From: Corinectria fuckeliana
Lineage: Eukaryota > Ascomycota > Sordariomycetes > Hypocreales > Nectriaceae
NCBI GenBank assembly: GCA_019137255.1
Contig: WPDH01000271.1
Location: 1-16,988, forward strand
Direction: 5' to 3'
DNA: 16,988 nucleotides
Position 1 is the stretch's first letter. Each line of letters begins with the position of its first letter. A program made the translations under genes and the position numbers. The notes under the pieces were generated by a model. It saw nothing but the letters and a program-made list of their open reading frames with translations, did not search any database and was not told the origin of the DNA. Below, one piece after another: positions 1-9,840 of this stretch.

Positions 1-590
1 TTTAAAATAAATATAAGTTAGATTTCTTTTACTATTATTATAAATATTAGAGGGGAGAGAGCTATACTATTACTAAAGGCTTTAGTAACCTAATTTTTAG
101 TATAAATAGCTTATATCTTATTTACTATATAAAATATAAGAATAGTATTACTACTTAGTAGCTTTCTTACTATAATAATACTAAAGTTATTATAAGCCTA
201 GTTTACTATCTTAATAGTATCTTTTAAGGTTTAGCTATTAATATTAAAAAGTATATTTCTTATTTAGATTATAACTTTTATACTGAAAAAATAGAGCTAG
301 GATCCGGTTTAAGTATAGTAAAAAGTGGGTCCTTTATATACAGATTCTAAATCTTCTGAAAAAATAATTAAGATTAGTATATAGTTCACCTCTATAGCTA
401 TTTCCTAGCTTTAATTAAAAATGTTTAAAGTTTTTCTTTCCTAGTTTAGTTAGAGCGGGGTAAAGTCTTAGCATAAGATAAAATCAGATTAGGCTAAAGC
501 TATAAGTCTTAGCATAAGATTAAATCGAAAGCAGTTAAGTGCTATATACACACACTAAGGCTAACCTAAAATAGAAGTTAACTCTATATA
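1..590. other. AT-rich flank without a recognisable gene
   Basis: No frame reads convincingly as protein on either strand, even when TAG and TAA are allowed as decayed codons. The stretch is dominated by TA steps and short A or T runs. It holds the 22-bp repeat pair listed separately and a BamHI-type palindrome near 301. I see nothing else in it. Confidence 0.5.
464..526 (+). repeat. Pair of 22-bp direct repeats
   Basis: The unit beginning AGTCTTAGCATAAGAT occurs at 464-485 and again at 505-526, 41 bases apart, each ending AAATC. The copies differ at one base (A versus T at position 17). They lie just upstream of the decamer tandem array and may be a relic of a larger tandem repeat. Confidence 0.75.
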
Positions 591-700
591 GCTATACTAA
601 GCTATACTAAGCTACACTAGGCCACACTAAGCCACACTAAGCTATATAGAGCCACACTAAGCTATATAGAGCCACACAGAGCTATACAGAGCCACCTAAA
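591..700 (+). repeat. Decameric tandem repeat, 11 units
   Basis: Eleven consecutive 10-bp units fall in strict register. The main variants are GCTATACTAA, GCCACACTAA and GCTATATAGA. Variation is mostly C/T and G/A, the pattern expected when RIP acts on an originally uniform array. Some units keep CACA, so the array is less decayed than neighbouring sequence. It has no reading frame and no CRISPR-like spacers. Confidence 0.85.
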
Positions 701-1000
701 GCTATATTTCACCTTATAAAACTGCACTAACTGTAAAGAGGACTAATAAGCCACACTAGGTACTTTTAGCTATATATATACTATACTTAGCTATATATAC
801 TAAAAATAAAAGAACTACCCTATAGATAATATATAACTTTATTATTATCTACTTATCTAAATAGAATAAAAATCTTTAAAAAATCTTTTTAAGTATAAAC
901 TAATTTAATAAGATTAGAAAGATTCTTTCTTTCTTCTTATACTACCTATTTCAGCTCTTAGTCTCTCTTTTTTATTCTTAGGTAAATTTAAATAGGTAGA
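701..1000. other. Gene-free AT-rich spacer with pyrimidine tracts
   Basis: No coding frame is visible. The notable content is a pair of TTTCTTTCTTC-like pyrimidine tracts at about 913-935 and 961-980. Such tracts are common in fungal promoters, but there is no clear start codon downstream, so no promoter call is made. Confidence 0.4.
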
Positions 1001-1059
1001 GTCTAAAAACAGTCGTTTAGAAAGCTCTCTATATAATAAGCTAACAGCTGTTTCTAGAC
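1001..1059. repeat. Palindromic element, paired arms (copy 1)
   Basis: The left arm, starting GTCTAAAAACAG (1001-1020), and the right arm, ending CTGTTTCTAGAC (1041-1059), are imperfect reverse complements around a 20-base centre. Mismatches are mainly transitions, with one indel. The core AACAGCTGTT is shared with the palindromes at 12684 and 14399. This is the most diverged paired member of the family. Confidence 0.65.
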
Positions 1060-1144
1060 CCTGCCTTATAATATATATTAAAGCTAAATAGTAATAAAAA
1101 CCCTATATAAGAACATAAAATACTAATTTATAATTATACTACTT

Positions 1145-1165
1145 TTCTAACAGCTATTTCTAGAC
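1145..1165. repeat. Single palindrome arm
   Basis: The sequence TCTAACAGCTATTTCTAGAC matches the right arm of the element ending at 1059, and both are followed by C-rich CCTGCC or CTTACC. No left arm is seen just upstream, so this is a half copy. Confidence 0.55.
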
Positions 1166-1259
1166 CTTACCTTCTACTCTCTTTTTACTACTACTATCTT
1201 ATAAAGAGAGTAATAGTAATAATATAGTAATATAGTATTATAACCCCCTAAAAGGCGAG

Positions 1260-2190
1260 GATGTCTCTATAAACTAGAATTAGACGTAAAATAATAGAAA
1301 GTAAACTGTTTATACTAGTAGAAATATTATAATAGGTAATAAAATAGAGCTTTTTAACCTACTATAACAAGTTAATCTTATTTAATATATATACAGTTTA
1401 ATTACTATATAGTATATCCTCTTAGTCTTTCTCTATCTACTAATATAGATAGTGGGCTTTATCTCTACTTGTGTATTCTTATTTTAGTCTCTTAATATAG
1501 CTTTATAGTAGATAGTAAGATTATTTACTATAAAGCAAGTATAATTATATAAGTTATTATAGGAGATAATAACCAGCCTATAGAAGACTATATCTAACCT
1601 ATATAAGAGCCTGTTATTTTGCTTAATTTATCTTATAAAGATAAAAAGTAGCTAATTTTATTTAACTATATATTAATAGAAACAAACTAGATACTTATAG
1701 AGAGTAATCTAGTATATTAAGTAATATAGTAAGATAGATTAAATAAAGAGACAGAAAACAACCTAGATATTTAACTTAAGAAACTTATTATAAAGATAAA
1801 TTCTATACTTATTCTTTCTAAATATATAAGTAAAAAAGATTTAATAAAGAGGGAGAAGAAGATATAAATTATATATACTCTATTAAGTATAAGGTTTATA
1901 CTATATGTATTAGTTATATTAAATAGGTCTTATATGTTAAATATACTACTAGCATTCTAGGATTTTAGCCTTTTATAGTAATAGCTCTAAGGTAAAGATA
2001 ATAGTATAAGTAAAGCTAGCCTATTACTTACACTTAATACACCCTCTCTAGTTACTAATTAACACTAAGCATAAAGTATACTACACCCCTAAAAAGCCCT
2101 CTTATTCTTATTAAGTTTATTATAAAGATTAAGTTTATTATAAAGAACACTCTACAGGTAGTTATTATCACTATGCTAAACCGCTTAGCA
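1260..2190 (+). pseudogene. Weak decayed coding remnant, unknown product
   Basis: Frame 3 (codons beginning at 1260) reads for about 300 codons with interruptions that are almost all TAG or TAA, as expected of RIP-altered Gln and Trp codons. The first half reads as hydrophobic and Gln-rich stretches. The last part (about 2040-2190) is richer in Lys, Tyr and His, with a short internal duplication: the 15-base unit AAGTTTATTATAAAG occurs at 2114-2128 and again at 2131-2145. I do not recognise the product. It could be the 5' part of the long decayed gene that starts near 2222 in another frame, joined through an intron or frameshift, or a separate gene. No start codon survives. Confidence 0.35.
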
Positions 2191-2221
2191 TAAGAATAAT
2201 AATAGCTTCTAGTTAATAACC

Positions 2222-5200
2222 CTCTTTATAGTTAACAAATTTAAGCAGTCTTATCTAGACCTTATAACTAATACTTATAGTAAAGATAATATTATTAAGA
2301 GTATCTACCTTTAGAACTTATACTACTATATTAACTAGGCTGACTTTCTTAATACTAATAATATTATTACTAGGCTCTAAGTGACTATATAAAGCTGCTA
2401 TTATATAAGTATAGGTATATTTATCTGAAGTATTATTATAAACTAGTTTGCCCTAATTAAGCTTACTATAGAAGAACTTAATACTACCTGCTTATACTAG
2501 CTTCTCTTACTACTACTCTTCTTTATAGGCAAGTTAGTATAAAGTATTAGATACTAGGCGCTAAGGTGCTACTATTAGTACTTATATATAACTATCTTTC
2601 TTAACAGTCTTAGCTAGAATATATAGCAGGTCTACTAGGCCTAATAGTACCTCTACTATATTACTAGCCTTATTAACCTAGGGTATATAGCCCTAATATT
2701 TACTACCTTAGTGGTTACTATATAGTATCACAGTTAGATATATAAGCTTCTAATACTAGAGAGTATATAGTAAGTGCTTATAGTAATACTAGCTTATAAT
2801 AGTACTATTATACTATATAGTGATTATAACTAGTCTTTACTGCCCTAGTATGCTAAGATACTAAGTAAAAACCCTACACAGCTTAAAAAAGTTACTATAT
2901 AAGTATAAAATAATATAGTTAAGTATTATCTTACTTAGCGTATAATAGAGTACTTTATACTAGCTGATAGAGTATTACTAGCTAACAGAGTATTACTAGC
3001 TTAAGACTAAACTAATATAATACCTTTTATATTAAGTGCCTAACTAGTGCTGCTCTACCTAAGTGCTATAGGCAAGCTAAGTAGACTTTTAGCACTAGAG
3101 TAGATAACTCTCCTAGAATATATAGCAGCCTAGTATAATAAGAACTATAAGATATACCTATAAGAAGTATAAGTAGCTAGCTATATACACACAAAATACC
3201 ACTTAGTTAGTAATATCTAGTATATACTTAAAGGCTAGTCTTAAGGCTAAGATAGTTACCTACTATTAGTGCTTAGCCCTCTAGTTAACCTAATTAATAA
3301 AACATCTTATAGCTGCCTACTTAGCACTAAGAGTAATACACCTAGATTAACACAAATAGTATACTAATACTAGCTAGCATTTAAGAGTACTAATAGTAAA
3401 GTTTTACCTCTTAGGCTATACCTTTATACTTATTACTATATATTATCTAAGTCTGCTAGCACTAGTATTAAAAGGACTTTTAATATAGACAGCCTCTATA
3501 TATTTCCCTTCTTACTTACTATAGCCTAACTTAGCTTATAGTAGTATTCCTAACCTAATATTATACTTAACTAGACCTAAAATATACATCTTAGCATTTT
3601 AGTACCCTGCTAGCATAATAAGAAGCTAGCGCCCCTACTAGAGTAGTAACCCCTCTATTATATTCTAAACTACTACTTTAGGCGGGTTATAAGTATAGTT
3701 AATATATATATATAGCTCTTCTTTTTAGCTCTCTACTATAAAGGCTTTAGCACTTTAAGTAACCTTATTAGCTATACCTGCCTTTTAAGCGATTTATTAG
3801 AGTAATAAGTAGATAAGATAGTGCTGCCCTTTATCTAATAATATGTGCTAAGCCTTAATATTATATAACACCTCTTATAATTATATATAGTAGTAGGTGC
3901 TAACTTATATACTATATAGAAGGTTATTATAACAAGGCTAAAAAGCAGTAATAATAATACTAACAATAATAACAATAATAATAAGGCTAATAATATAAGC
4001 TAAGATAATATATATACTACTTGTAATAAGATGCTAGCTTATAACCTACAGCTAGACTGCTTTACTACCCTCTAGAGGAGTATCTAGTACTATATAAAAC
4101 TTTTTCCTAAATTTAAGAGTATATAGTTATTTATAGCCTCTAAGAACACTAAGCTCGCCTTTATAAAAGATACACTTAATAAGACCCTATTAAGCTAGAC
4201 CTAATAATAGATCTAGGCTATTAATAAAGACTATATTAACCTAGATGCTATATTTATTAATATTAGGCGGTAGTATACACCTTATACTATATAGGGGCTT
4301 AAAGATAATATACTATTATAATATATATACTATCTTAACTATATATAGTAGTAGTATAAGATGTGAAGCAGGCTATATAACTAGCTGTGCTTAGTATAGT
4401 AGTAACTCTACCTAACCTAGGTGGACTACCTATAGGTTACCTTTTAAGATGCCTCTAGTCTTACTATTACTAGCAGCCTATATAGTAAAGAGTTTAGACT
4501 AGGCCTTATCTATATATAGTATTATAACCTTATTAAGATCCCCTTTAATATAGCTAAGATATACTTATTCTAGTTATACTAGCTTAAATCTCTTATACTA
4601 GACCTTACCTACCTGCTATAGTAGAAGTAGGCTATATATAGGCTTTACACTTATATTAGCACCCTCCTCTTAGAGTACTACCTAAGTAAGCACTATATTA
4701 ATACTAATATTTCTAGGGCTAGTAATATACCTAAAGGCTGCTTTACCTATAGTGTGTAAGTAAAGGACTAGGTATTACTAAGGCTCCTCTACTATATAGT
4801 AGCAGCTAGGTAGATACTAGCTAGGGATAAGAGTAAGATATAAACAGCTAGTATTAGTAATATACTATTCTTTACTATCCTCTTATAAGATATAGCTAGC
4901 TTTCTCTATATATTAATTAACTAGTACTACTTTCTGTTTAAGTATATCTAGGCTACTATTATAATCTGCTTCTTTCTGCCTAAGACTATAGTAATACTAG
5001 TTATACTATAAAGCTTATACTTCTTATACTTGTTCTTACTTATCACTAAGAAGTCTATCCTCTAGCAGGATTAGTAAACACTAAGGTAAGATAATAGTAA
5101 GAAGTGTAAGAGAATAAGTATAATACTTAGCGCTTATATACACAGGTTTAAGTGGTAAGAATTAAGCAAGTTTAACTAGGAAGATTAGCACTTTCACCCT

Positions 5201-6535
5201 AAGGTTAAGAAGCACCTTCTTATAAGTAACTCTCTCCTTTAGGCTGACTATAAGAAGTAGTAGCAGGTACTAAGAGATATTTATAATATACACTTTCACA
5301 TATAGTAGGTATAGTAATAGGTAATATAGCACTATATTATATAGAGTTCTTAAGCTGTCTAGCTCTAGTTTAAGTACCTGTATAGTATAGTTCTTAAGCT
5401 CTTCTAGTAAGATATATAGTATAAGACTCTTAAGTTAATATTATAAGCGATAAGGTCTAATATTACTAATAGAGCTTAGGCTGAGTTCCTAAAGACTTAA
5501 CTACTATTATTCTACTATAATATTATAGTCTTAGCCTTTTACAATTATACTTATAATATTTCTTCTACCTAGCCCCACCTAGTTATTAGTAATAAGCTAT
5601 ATAGCACTAATATTATAGACCTAGTTAATAACCTTTTTACGCTTCACACTTATAACAGGCTTATCTAAGAGCGTAAGAGGTGGAATAGCTGCTCTTACTA
5701 TATTACTATACTATATAGCCTAGAGCTTATATATAAGAGGTTTAGTAAGGCTAGCACTACTAAGTGGTACTAGTTACTATAGCTTTTTATTATAGTGACC
5801 TACTAGATCTTACTATAACTGTCTAATATGCAGCTTATAGCTATAACTAAGAAGAGTATAGCTATTAGCACTAAGTACTAACTAATATAAGTGTCTATTA
5901 TATACTAGGACTAGGCCTTACTGTTTAGGCTGTAGGATTAGAAGGGTACTCTTCTGACTGTGCTAATTAAGAATAACTATATTATAGTAACTACCTCTTA
6001 ACACCTTAAGCGAGCCTATATAGCATACTAAGCATAAGAGCTTAACTAGTAAGAATAAATATTAAGCAGGCAGAACTCTAAACCTAGGTTTAGATAGTTA
6101 ATTAGAGACCTAGTTAAGCATATAGCTAACACTATTAACAGTACTATACTTAACATAAGCTATACTATTATTCTTATAAGCTATAGCGCTATTTACCTAC
6201 TAGTAGAGACTAGCTGCCCACCTAAGGTGTAGCTTATTAGCTAGCTATAAGACTAGATATTATATAAACTTAACACTCTTTTTATAGTGCTACTCTTAGC
6301 TAAGACAGGACTTATAGTATAATCTAATAATAGGGAACCTTTTACACTCTTACTATAAGACTAGACCCTACTATAAGACTAGTACTTACTATACTATAGT
6401 ATAAATATACTACCCTCTAACTATATAACACTAGAGTCTAATACTATAAGAAGTACTATAATATCTAATAATAGTAATATATTATTTCGCCTTATAAAAC
6501 AACCTTAGTACTATAATATAGTAAAAAGAAGATAA
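2222..6535 (+). pseudogene. RIP-decayed large uncharacterised fungal protein
   Basis: A single frame (codons starting at positions equal to 2 modulo 3) runs about 1,440 codons with no indel. It ends at TAA 6533-6535. Interruptions are nearly all TAG or TAA; I noticed TGA only at 2426 and 4364. Segments such as KRTFNIDS (about 3467-3490), a Lys/Gln-rich VLRDIYN segment (about 5246-5285) and HLVISN (5576-5593) resemble, from memory, a family of large uncharacterised proteins recurrent in the repeats of Pezizomycotina. That match is unverified, and the family's function is unknown to me. An Asn-rich low-complexity stretch lies at 3946-3984. No transmembrane or catalytic motif can be read safely, because many Ile, Tyr and Leu codons may be altered Thr, Met, His, Cys, Ser or Pro. 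The 5' end is uncertain. No palindromic element interrupts the frame, unlike the gene at 10-15.6 kb. Confidence 0.6.
3946..3984 (+). other. Asn-rich trinucleotide run inside the decayed gene
   Basis: AAT and AAC codons repeat almost without break, giving an Asn/Thr-rich linker in the frame of the 2222-6535 gene. Such runs typically lie between folded domains. The third-position T/C alternation shows it is a codon run rather than a pure microsatellite. Confidence 0.65.
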
Positions 6536-6579
6536 ATCACAAACTAGTATATCTATATATACTAGGCCTAAAGGTAGCC

Positions 6580-6596
6580 TCTAAGAATAGTTATTA
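6580..6596. repeat. Single palindrome arm
   Basis: TCTAAGAATAGTTATTA matches the left-arm consensus, preceded by GCC as in the copies at 14305 and 14399. No matching right arm follows. It lies 45 bases after the stop of the long decayed gene, consistent with a 3' untranslated or intergenic location. Confidence 0.6.
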
Positions 6597-6628
6597 GGAA
6601 AATTACCTAGCTTTAAGGCCTAAGTCTA

Positions 6629-6691
6629 AGACTTTTAGACTCTTAGACTCTTAGACTTAAGACTCTTAGACTCTTAGACTCTTAGACTCTT
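6629..6691 (+). repeat. 8-bp tandem repeat (AGACTCTT)n
   Basis: About eight units of AGACTCTT run in tandem, with one disturbed unit (AGACTTA) near 6653. The array is bounded on both sides by related GG(C/T)CTAAGTCT sequence. No protein frame crosses it. Confidence 0.85.
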
Positions 6692-6743
6692 AAATAACTA
6701 AGACCTTAAGGTCTAAGTCTACTCTAGGCACTCTTAGAGTTAA

Positions 6744-7449
6744 AGGGGCAAGAGGGGAAATAAAAGGATAGGTAGAGGTAGAAAGAGATTAGGTGATAGT
6801 AATACTCTTAGGGGTATTAAGAGAGCTTTAGATCTTAGGGCTGTTAGTTAAGCAGGTGAGATTAGCCTGTGAGATAATACTATAAGATAGAAGAAAGTTA
6901 CGCTTATAGGCTAAGAGCTTAGTAGTAGTGCTATAGATCTAGTTAAGAGCCTTAAAGGTAGATAAGGTTTAAGTAGGAAATTAACTAAGATAGCTACTAA
7001 AAGCAAGCTAGAGGAGGTTAAAAGAGGTAATAAAAGAGGTCTTAATACTAGTAATATTACAGAAAGTAGTAATAAGCTTATTACTATTAGTCTTAATATT
7101 ACAAATAATAAGAGGACTATAACACTAGGTGTGATAACAGTTATAAAGCTTGCTCTTACTAGTATAGAGCTTTTTAGTACTCTTAGCCTTTTTAATCTTA
7201 GCACTAAGACTACTAGGGAGGGAAAGAGCAAGAGGGCTAGAACCTTAGAATTAAAATATAATATGCTAAATAAAAGGAGTAATAAGAGCTGGCTAAGATA
7301 GGAAACAAGAACAGGAAGGGTTTATTAGGCCTAAGATAGGCTGTAAGATTAAAGCGTGAACTATAAGAAATATAATATTTACTATAGTAAGTATATTTTT
7401 AAGACCTTATATATATAAAGCTTTATATAAGATCTCTACTAGTAGTAGA
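6744..7449 (+). pseudogene. Decayed frame for a basic, hydrophilic protein
   Basis: Frame 3 reads about 190 codons from 6744 to TAG 7326-7328 with only six interrupting stops. It may continue with more TAG/TAA stops up to the transposon insertion site near 7450. The translation is rich in Arg, Lys, Ser, Thr and Asn, beginning with an Arg/Gly/Lys-rich segment (RGNKRIGRGRKRLG) that suggests a nucleic-acid-binding tail. The strand is purine-rich, unlike its neighbours. I do not recognise the family. The transposon at 7450 would truncate it if the frame once ran further. A 106-codon open frame on the opposite strand (6911-7231) is Leu/Val-only in character and is taken as its shadow. Confidence 0.45.
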
Positions 7450-7493
7450 TAGGGTGGGGACTTAGTATCTTATATGCACTTATATCTTATATA
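7450..7493 (+). repeat. Left terminal inverted repeat of the Fot1-like element
   Basis: It starts with the TA target, then GGGTGGGGACTTAG. Compared with the reverse complement of 9256-9299, 31 of 44 bases agree and all 13 differences are C/T or G/A transitions. The first non-transition difference is at the next base (7494), which I take as the inner end. Confidence 0.88.
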
Positions 7494-9297
7494 GTAGACT
7501 GCGTTTTTAATCAGACTTTAAAGCTGTATTTCTTAACAAATATAATAGAAAATAACTAGCTAAGACTAGAATATGTTTATTATACTGTCTATAGTTAAAC
7601 TGCCTACTTCTTTAGAGATTTCTTTCACTAGGGCGGGCAAAATATGCCTTTTTTCCCTCTTTTTCTTTATAGCCTTACTTCTAGCTTTTATAATCTCTAC
7701 ATATATTAGAAAAGTAGTAATTAGGTTAAATTTAACTACCTTTCTTCTTATAACCTTTTATAACCCTATTTAGTCTTCTAAATATGTGACTTTATATCTT
7801 AATTTAATAATTTCTGCAGTCTGACAATTAAGCACATTACTAGCTTTTCCCCCTATCTTTTAGACAGTGTGATTAAAGCTGCTAAGGTCACTTTATAGTA
7901 AATTAAGCTGGCTTATAAGCTTACCTTTATTTCTTAGCGTGTAAGAAATACTATCTCATGTAATCCTTTAATACTTTAGGGTGTAGGGTGCTATTTCTAC
8001 CTGTGGTGCTTAGTTAGTAATTATAATATATACTAACAGCTTTTCTATATTAACCAGCTATATTCCTACTCTAGAAAAACCGCCTTAGAGGTTCCTCTTA
8101 GTTATACCTTCCTCTAAAGCTATTTTATAACACTCTAGGAAGTGTTACTTTAAAATAGGAGCTATTAACATAAAGGAGGAATACTAGCATATATAATGTT
8201 TAAAAGCGTGCTTAATTAGGCTAAATACACCTATATTAAGCGGCTGTGTAATATATAAGCTGTGAGGAGGTAAATAGATAACCTGAATTTAATAAAATAA
8301 TACTTAAAATTAGAATTAGACAGAGATATAACTAGTAAAGCTATTAAGAATTAAGATCCGCTATTAAGTCAGGTTTTCTAGCTTTGTTTTCTTAATAAAA
8401 ACCTCTTTTAACCACTTTTCGCACACTAAGGCAGTCGTAAAGCCTGACTCTATACAGTTGTATTTTTAAGGGGGAAAATTAGTATTAAACCACTGCTCTT
8501 AAAGGTTAATTCCTAAGAAGACTACACAGAGGGTAAGACACCACCCTATAGCACTTTCTGCCTCTAAGACTAAGACCTAGGTATAGTAATCACTTTTTAT
8601 AATAACTGCTTAGCAAGTAAGGCTTAAGCTAATAACTTTTCCGGCCTTTATTATGCCCTTAGTAAGGCTATATTTATCTAAATTGTAGATATAGCTAGGC
8701 CTAATAAACTTCTTATATATTTGCTATACTAGTATAATATACTATAATTAGATCGCTTTAAGAGTAGCACTTTTTAAATAAGCAGCTTTAAGAGATATAA
8801 AGGTCTTTAATTTAACTTTTGTGTTATATTAGAGAAAGTGTAAGACCTAGTAATACCTAATAAGGTTGTTAATATGTTTAGGGTTGCTAATTTCTTATAT
8901 AATAGTATATAAATTACGCCTTAAGAGAGCTTATCTAGTGATTTCTTCTTTTATAATCTAATTAACTAATAGCTTCTCTTAAATTAGTAATAGTCTTTAA
9001 GCTTTCTTATACTCTTACTTTCTGTTTTTAACACTATTCTTTTAACTCTAAAGTGTAAACTTAGAAATATAGTACTATATGCTAAGAGTGTGAATTTTCT
9101 TGCTATTTACAGTCTTAATAAGGATTTTAGCTATAACCTTATTATAGCTAGGCGTGTAAAAAGCTATAGTTAAAGTCTGGTTAAAATTAGGTTCTAATTA
9201 ATAATATTATAATTAAGTGTTGTAAAGGGTATTATATTTATATGTTGTGATTTAGTGTGTAGAATACAGGTGCGTATAAGATGCTAAGTTTTTACCT
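7452..9297 (-). mobile_element. Fot1/pogo-like DNA transposon (Tc1/mariner superfamily)
   Basis: The element is 1,846 bp, flanked by TA on both sides (7450-7451 and 9298-9299), the target duplication of this superfamily. It is bounded by long terminal inverted repeats and carries one transposase frame on the minus strand. Length is close to the roughly 1.9 kb of Fot1. All visible differences between the two ends are transitions. CA and TG are commoner here than in the flanks, so it has been mutated less and probably inserted later. The transposase is broken, so the copy is not autonomous. Confidence 0.9.
7566..9167 (-). pseudogene. Fot1/pogo-type transposase, inactivated
   Basis: On the minus strand one frame runs 533 codons from ATA 9167-9165 (a likely decayed ATG, followed by AFYTPS) to TAG 7568-7566, near the 540 or so residues usual for Fot1. 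In order it shows a helix-turn-helix region (about residues 1-50), a CENP-B/Tc5-like DNA-binding region with LLVNWI, and a DDE domain. The first catalytic Asp is kept in IYNLD (8676-8678). The second lies in LILNSF (8343-8345) and the third in PPHSLYITQPLNIG (8235-8237); both now read AAT (Asn), each explained by one G to A change. Exactly 35 residues separate them, the DD35D spacing of the family. In-frame TAG/TAA codons interrupt the frame in addition. The enzyme would have cut and pasted the element through its terminal repeats. Confidence 0.88.
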
Positions 9298-9299
9298 TA
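9256..9299 (-). repeat. Right terminal inverted repeat of the Fot1-like element
   Basis: On the minus strand it reads TAAGGTAAAAACTTAG and onward, the partner of 7450-7493. This end carries A where the left end has G at five positions in the first ten bases, so the two ends were mutated on different strands or to different degrees. Confidence 0.88.
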
Positions 9300-9356
9300 C
9301 TAATTAAGATAAACCTAAACTAAATTATAAAGTAAGAGTAACTATATATATTATGC

Positions 9357-9428
9357 TCTCTAGGAATAGTTGTTAAGAAAACACTTATAGCCTATAAGGC
9401 AGCCTCTAAGAACAGTCGCTAAGAAATA
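9357..9428. repeat. Two tandem left-arm copies of the palindrome
   Basis: CTCTAGGAATAGTTGTTAAG at 9357-9376 and CTCTAAGAACAGTCGCTAAG at 9404-9423 are direct repeats 47 bases apart that differ mainly by transitions. Both resemble the left arm of the palindrome family. No right arms are seen nearby. Confidence 0.55.
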
Positions 9429-9430
9429 CC

Positions 9431-9476
9431 TTATACTAACCCTAATCTAGTGCTAGCTTTATACTAACCCTAATCT
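9431..9476 (+). repeat. 18-bp direct repeat pair
   Basis: TTATACTAACCCTAATCT occurs exactly at 9431-9448 and 9459-9476, 28 bases apart. Each copy contains TACTAAC and a single CCCTAA. One CCCTAA per copy is not a telomere array. Confidence 0.8.
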
Positions 9477-9559
9477 GCTGTTATCACCTGTGTTTAGTAA
9501 TAGCAGCTAGAGAGCGGTAAATATGTAAATATATAAATATATAACAGCAGAATTAAAGC

Positions 9560-9605
9560 TATAAAACCCTAACTCTCCTACTTCTTTTCTTTCTTTTTTC
9601 TCTTT
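9560..9605 (+). promoter_or_regulatory. Promoter-like TATAAAA box and CT tract
   Basis: TATAAAA at 9560-9566 is followed 15 bases later by a CT-only tract (9581-9605). This arrangement is common just before transcription starts in filamentous fungi. It lies about 430 bases before the likely start codon at 10029, so a long leader or an intron in the leader would be needed. No experimental support is available here. Confidence 0.45.
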
Positions 9606-9641
9606 ATAACCTACTAACTAACTAACCTAAGTAAGTACCTC

Positions 9642-9772
9642 TAATCTTAATAGTTATTTTTAAACTTTACTAAACCTAACTCTACTAAACCTAACTCTAA
9701 CTTTAAATCTGACTTTAAATCCCACCCTTTACTTATTTCCCGCCTTCTTTTCCTAACAACTATTCCTAGATA
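9642..9772. repeat. Two single palindrome arms in the leader
   Basis: AATCTTAATAGTTATTTTTA (9642-9661) and CTAACAACTATTCCTAGATA (9753-9772) match the right arm of the family with transition changes. Neither has a paired left arm close by. The sequence between them contains short ACTAAACCTAACTCT repeats (9667-9705). Confidence 0.5.
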
Positions 9773-9840
9773 TAATATTTACTATATTTCCCCTACTTAA
9801 CCCCTCCCTCTTATAAATTTTATCACCTTATAATAAGACA

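Larger units (their letters stand above)
6536..6743. other. Spacer between two decayed coding frames
   Basis: Only about 200 bases. It carries a palindrome arm (6580-6596) and an 8-bp tandem repeat (6629-6691), followed by AAGGTCTAAGTCT, which echoes AAGGCCTAAGTCT just before the array. No coding frame is seen. Confidence 0.5.

Noticed and set aside
300..335. Possible transposon end around GGATCCGGTTT and GTGGGTCC
   Set aside because: I found no matching inverted or direct repeat elsewhere in the window and no target duplication.
591..700. CRISPR array
   Set aside because: The 10-bp units are contiguous with no spacers and the host appears eukaryotic.
2222..6535. An alternative genetic code with TAG and TAA read as amino acids
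   Set aside because: CA and TG are also missing in non-coding sequence and in the transposon ends, and Met, Trp and Gln codons are depleted together. CpA to TpA mutation explains all of this without recoding.
6911..7231. 106-codon open frame on the minus strand, nearly all Leu, Val, Ile, Ser and Arg
   Set aside because: It is the mirror of a plus-strand frame (6744-7328) with balanced, hydrophilic composition. Its extreme Leu/Val bias comes from the complement of purine-rich codons, and no family or start context supports it.
7573..7773. 66-codon open frame on the plus strand with a hydrophobic centre
   Set aside because: It lies antisense to the C-terminal part of the Fot1-like transposase, whose frame is supported by motifs, length and DD35D spacing.
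9431..9476. Telomere repeats (CCCTAA)
   Set aside because: Only one CCCTAA occurs in each of two copies, so there is no tandem array.
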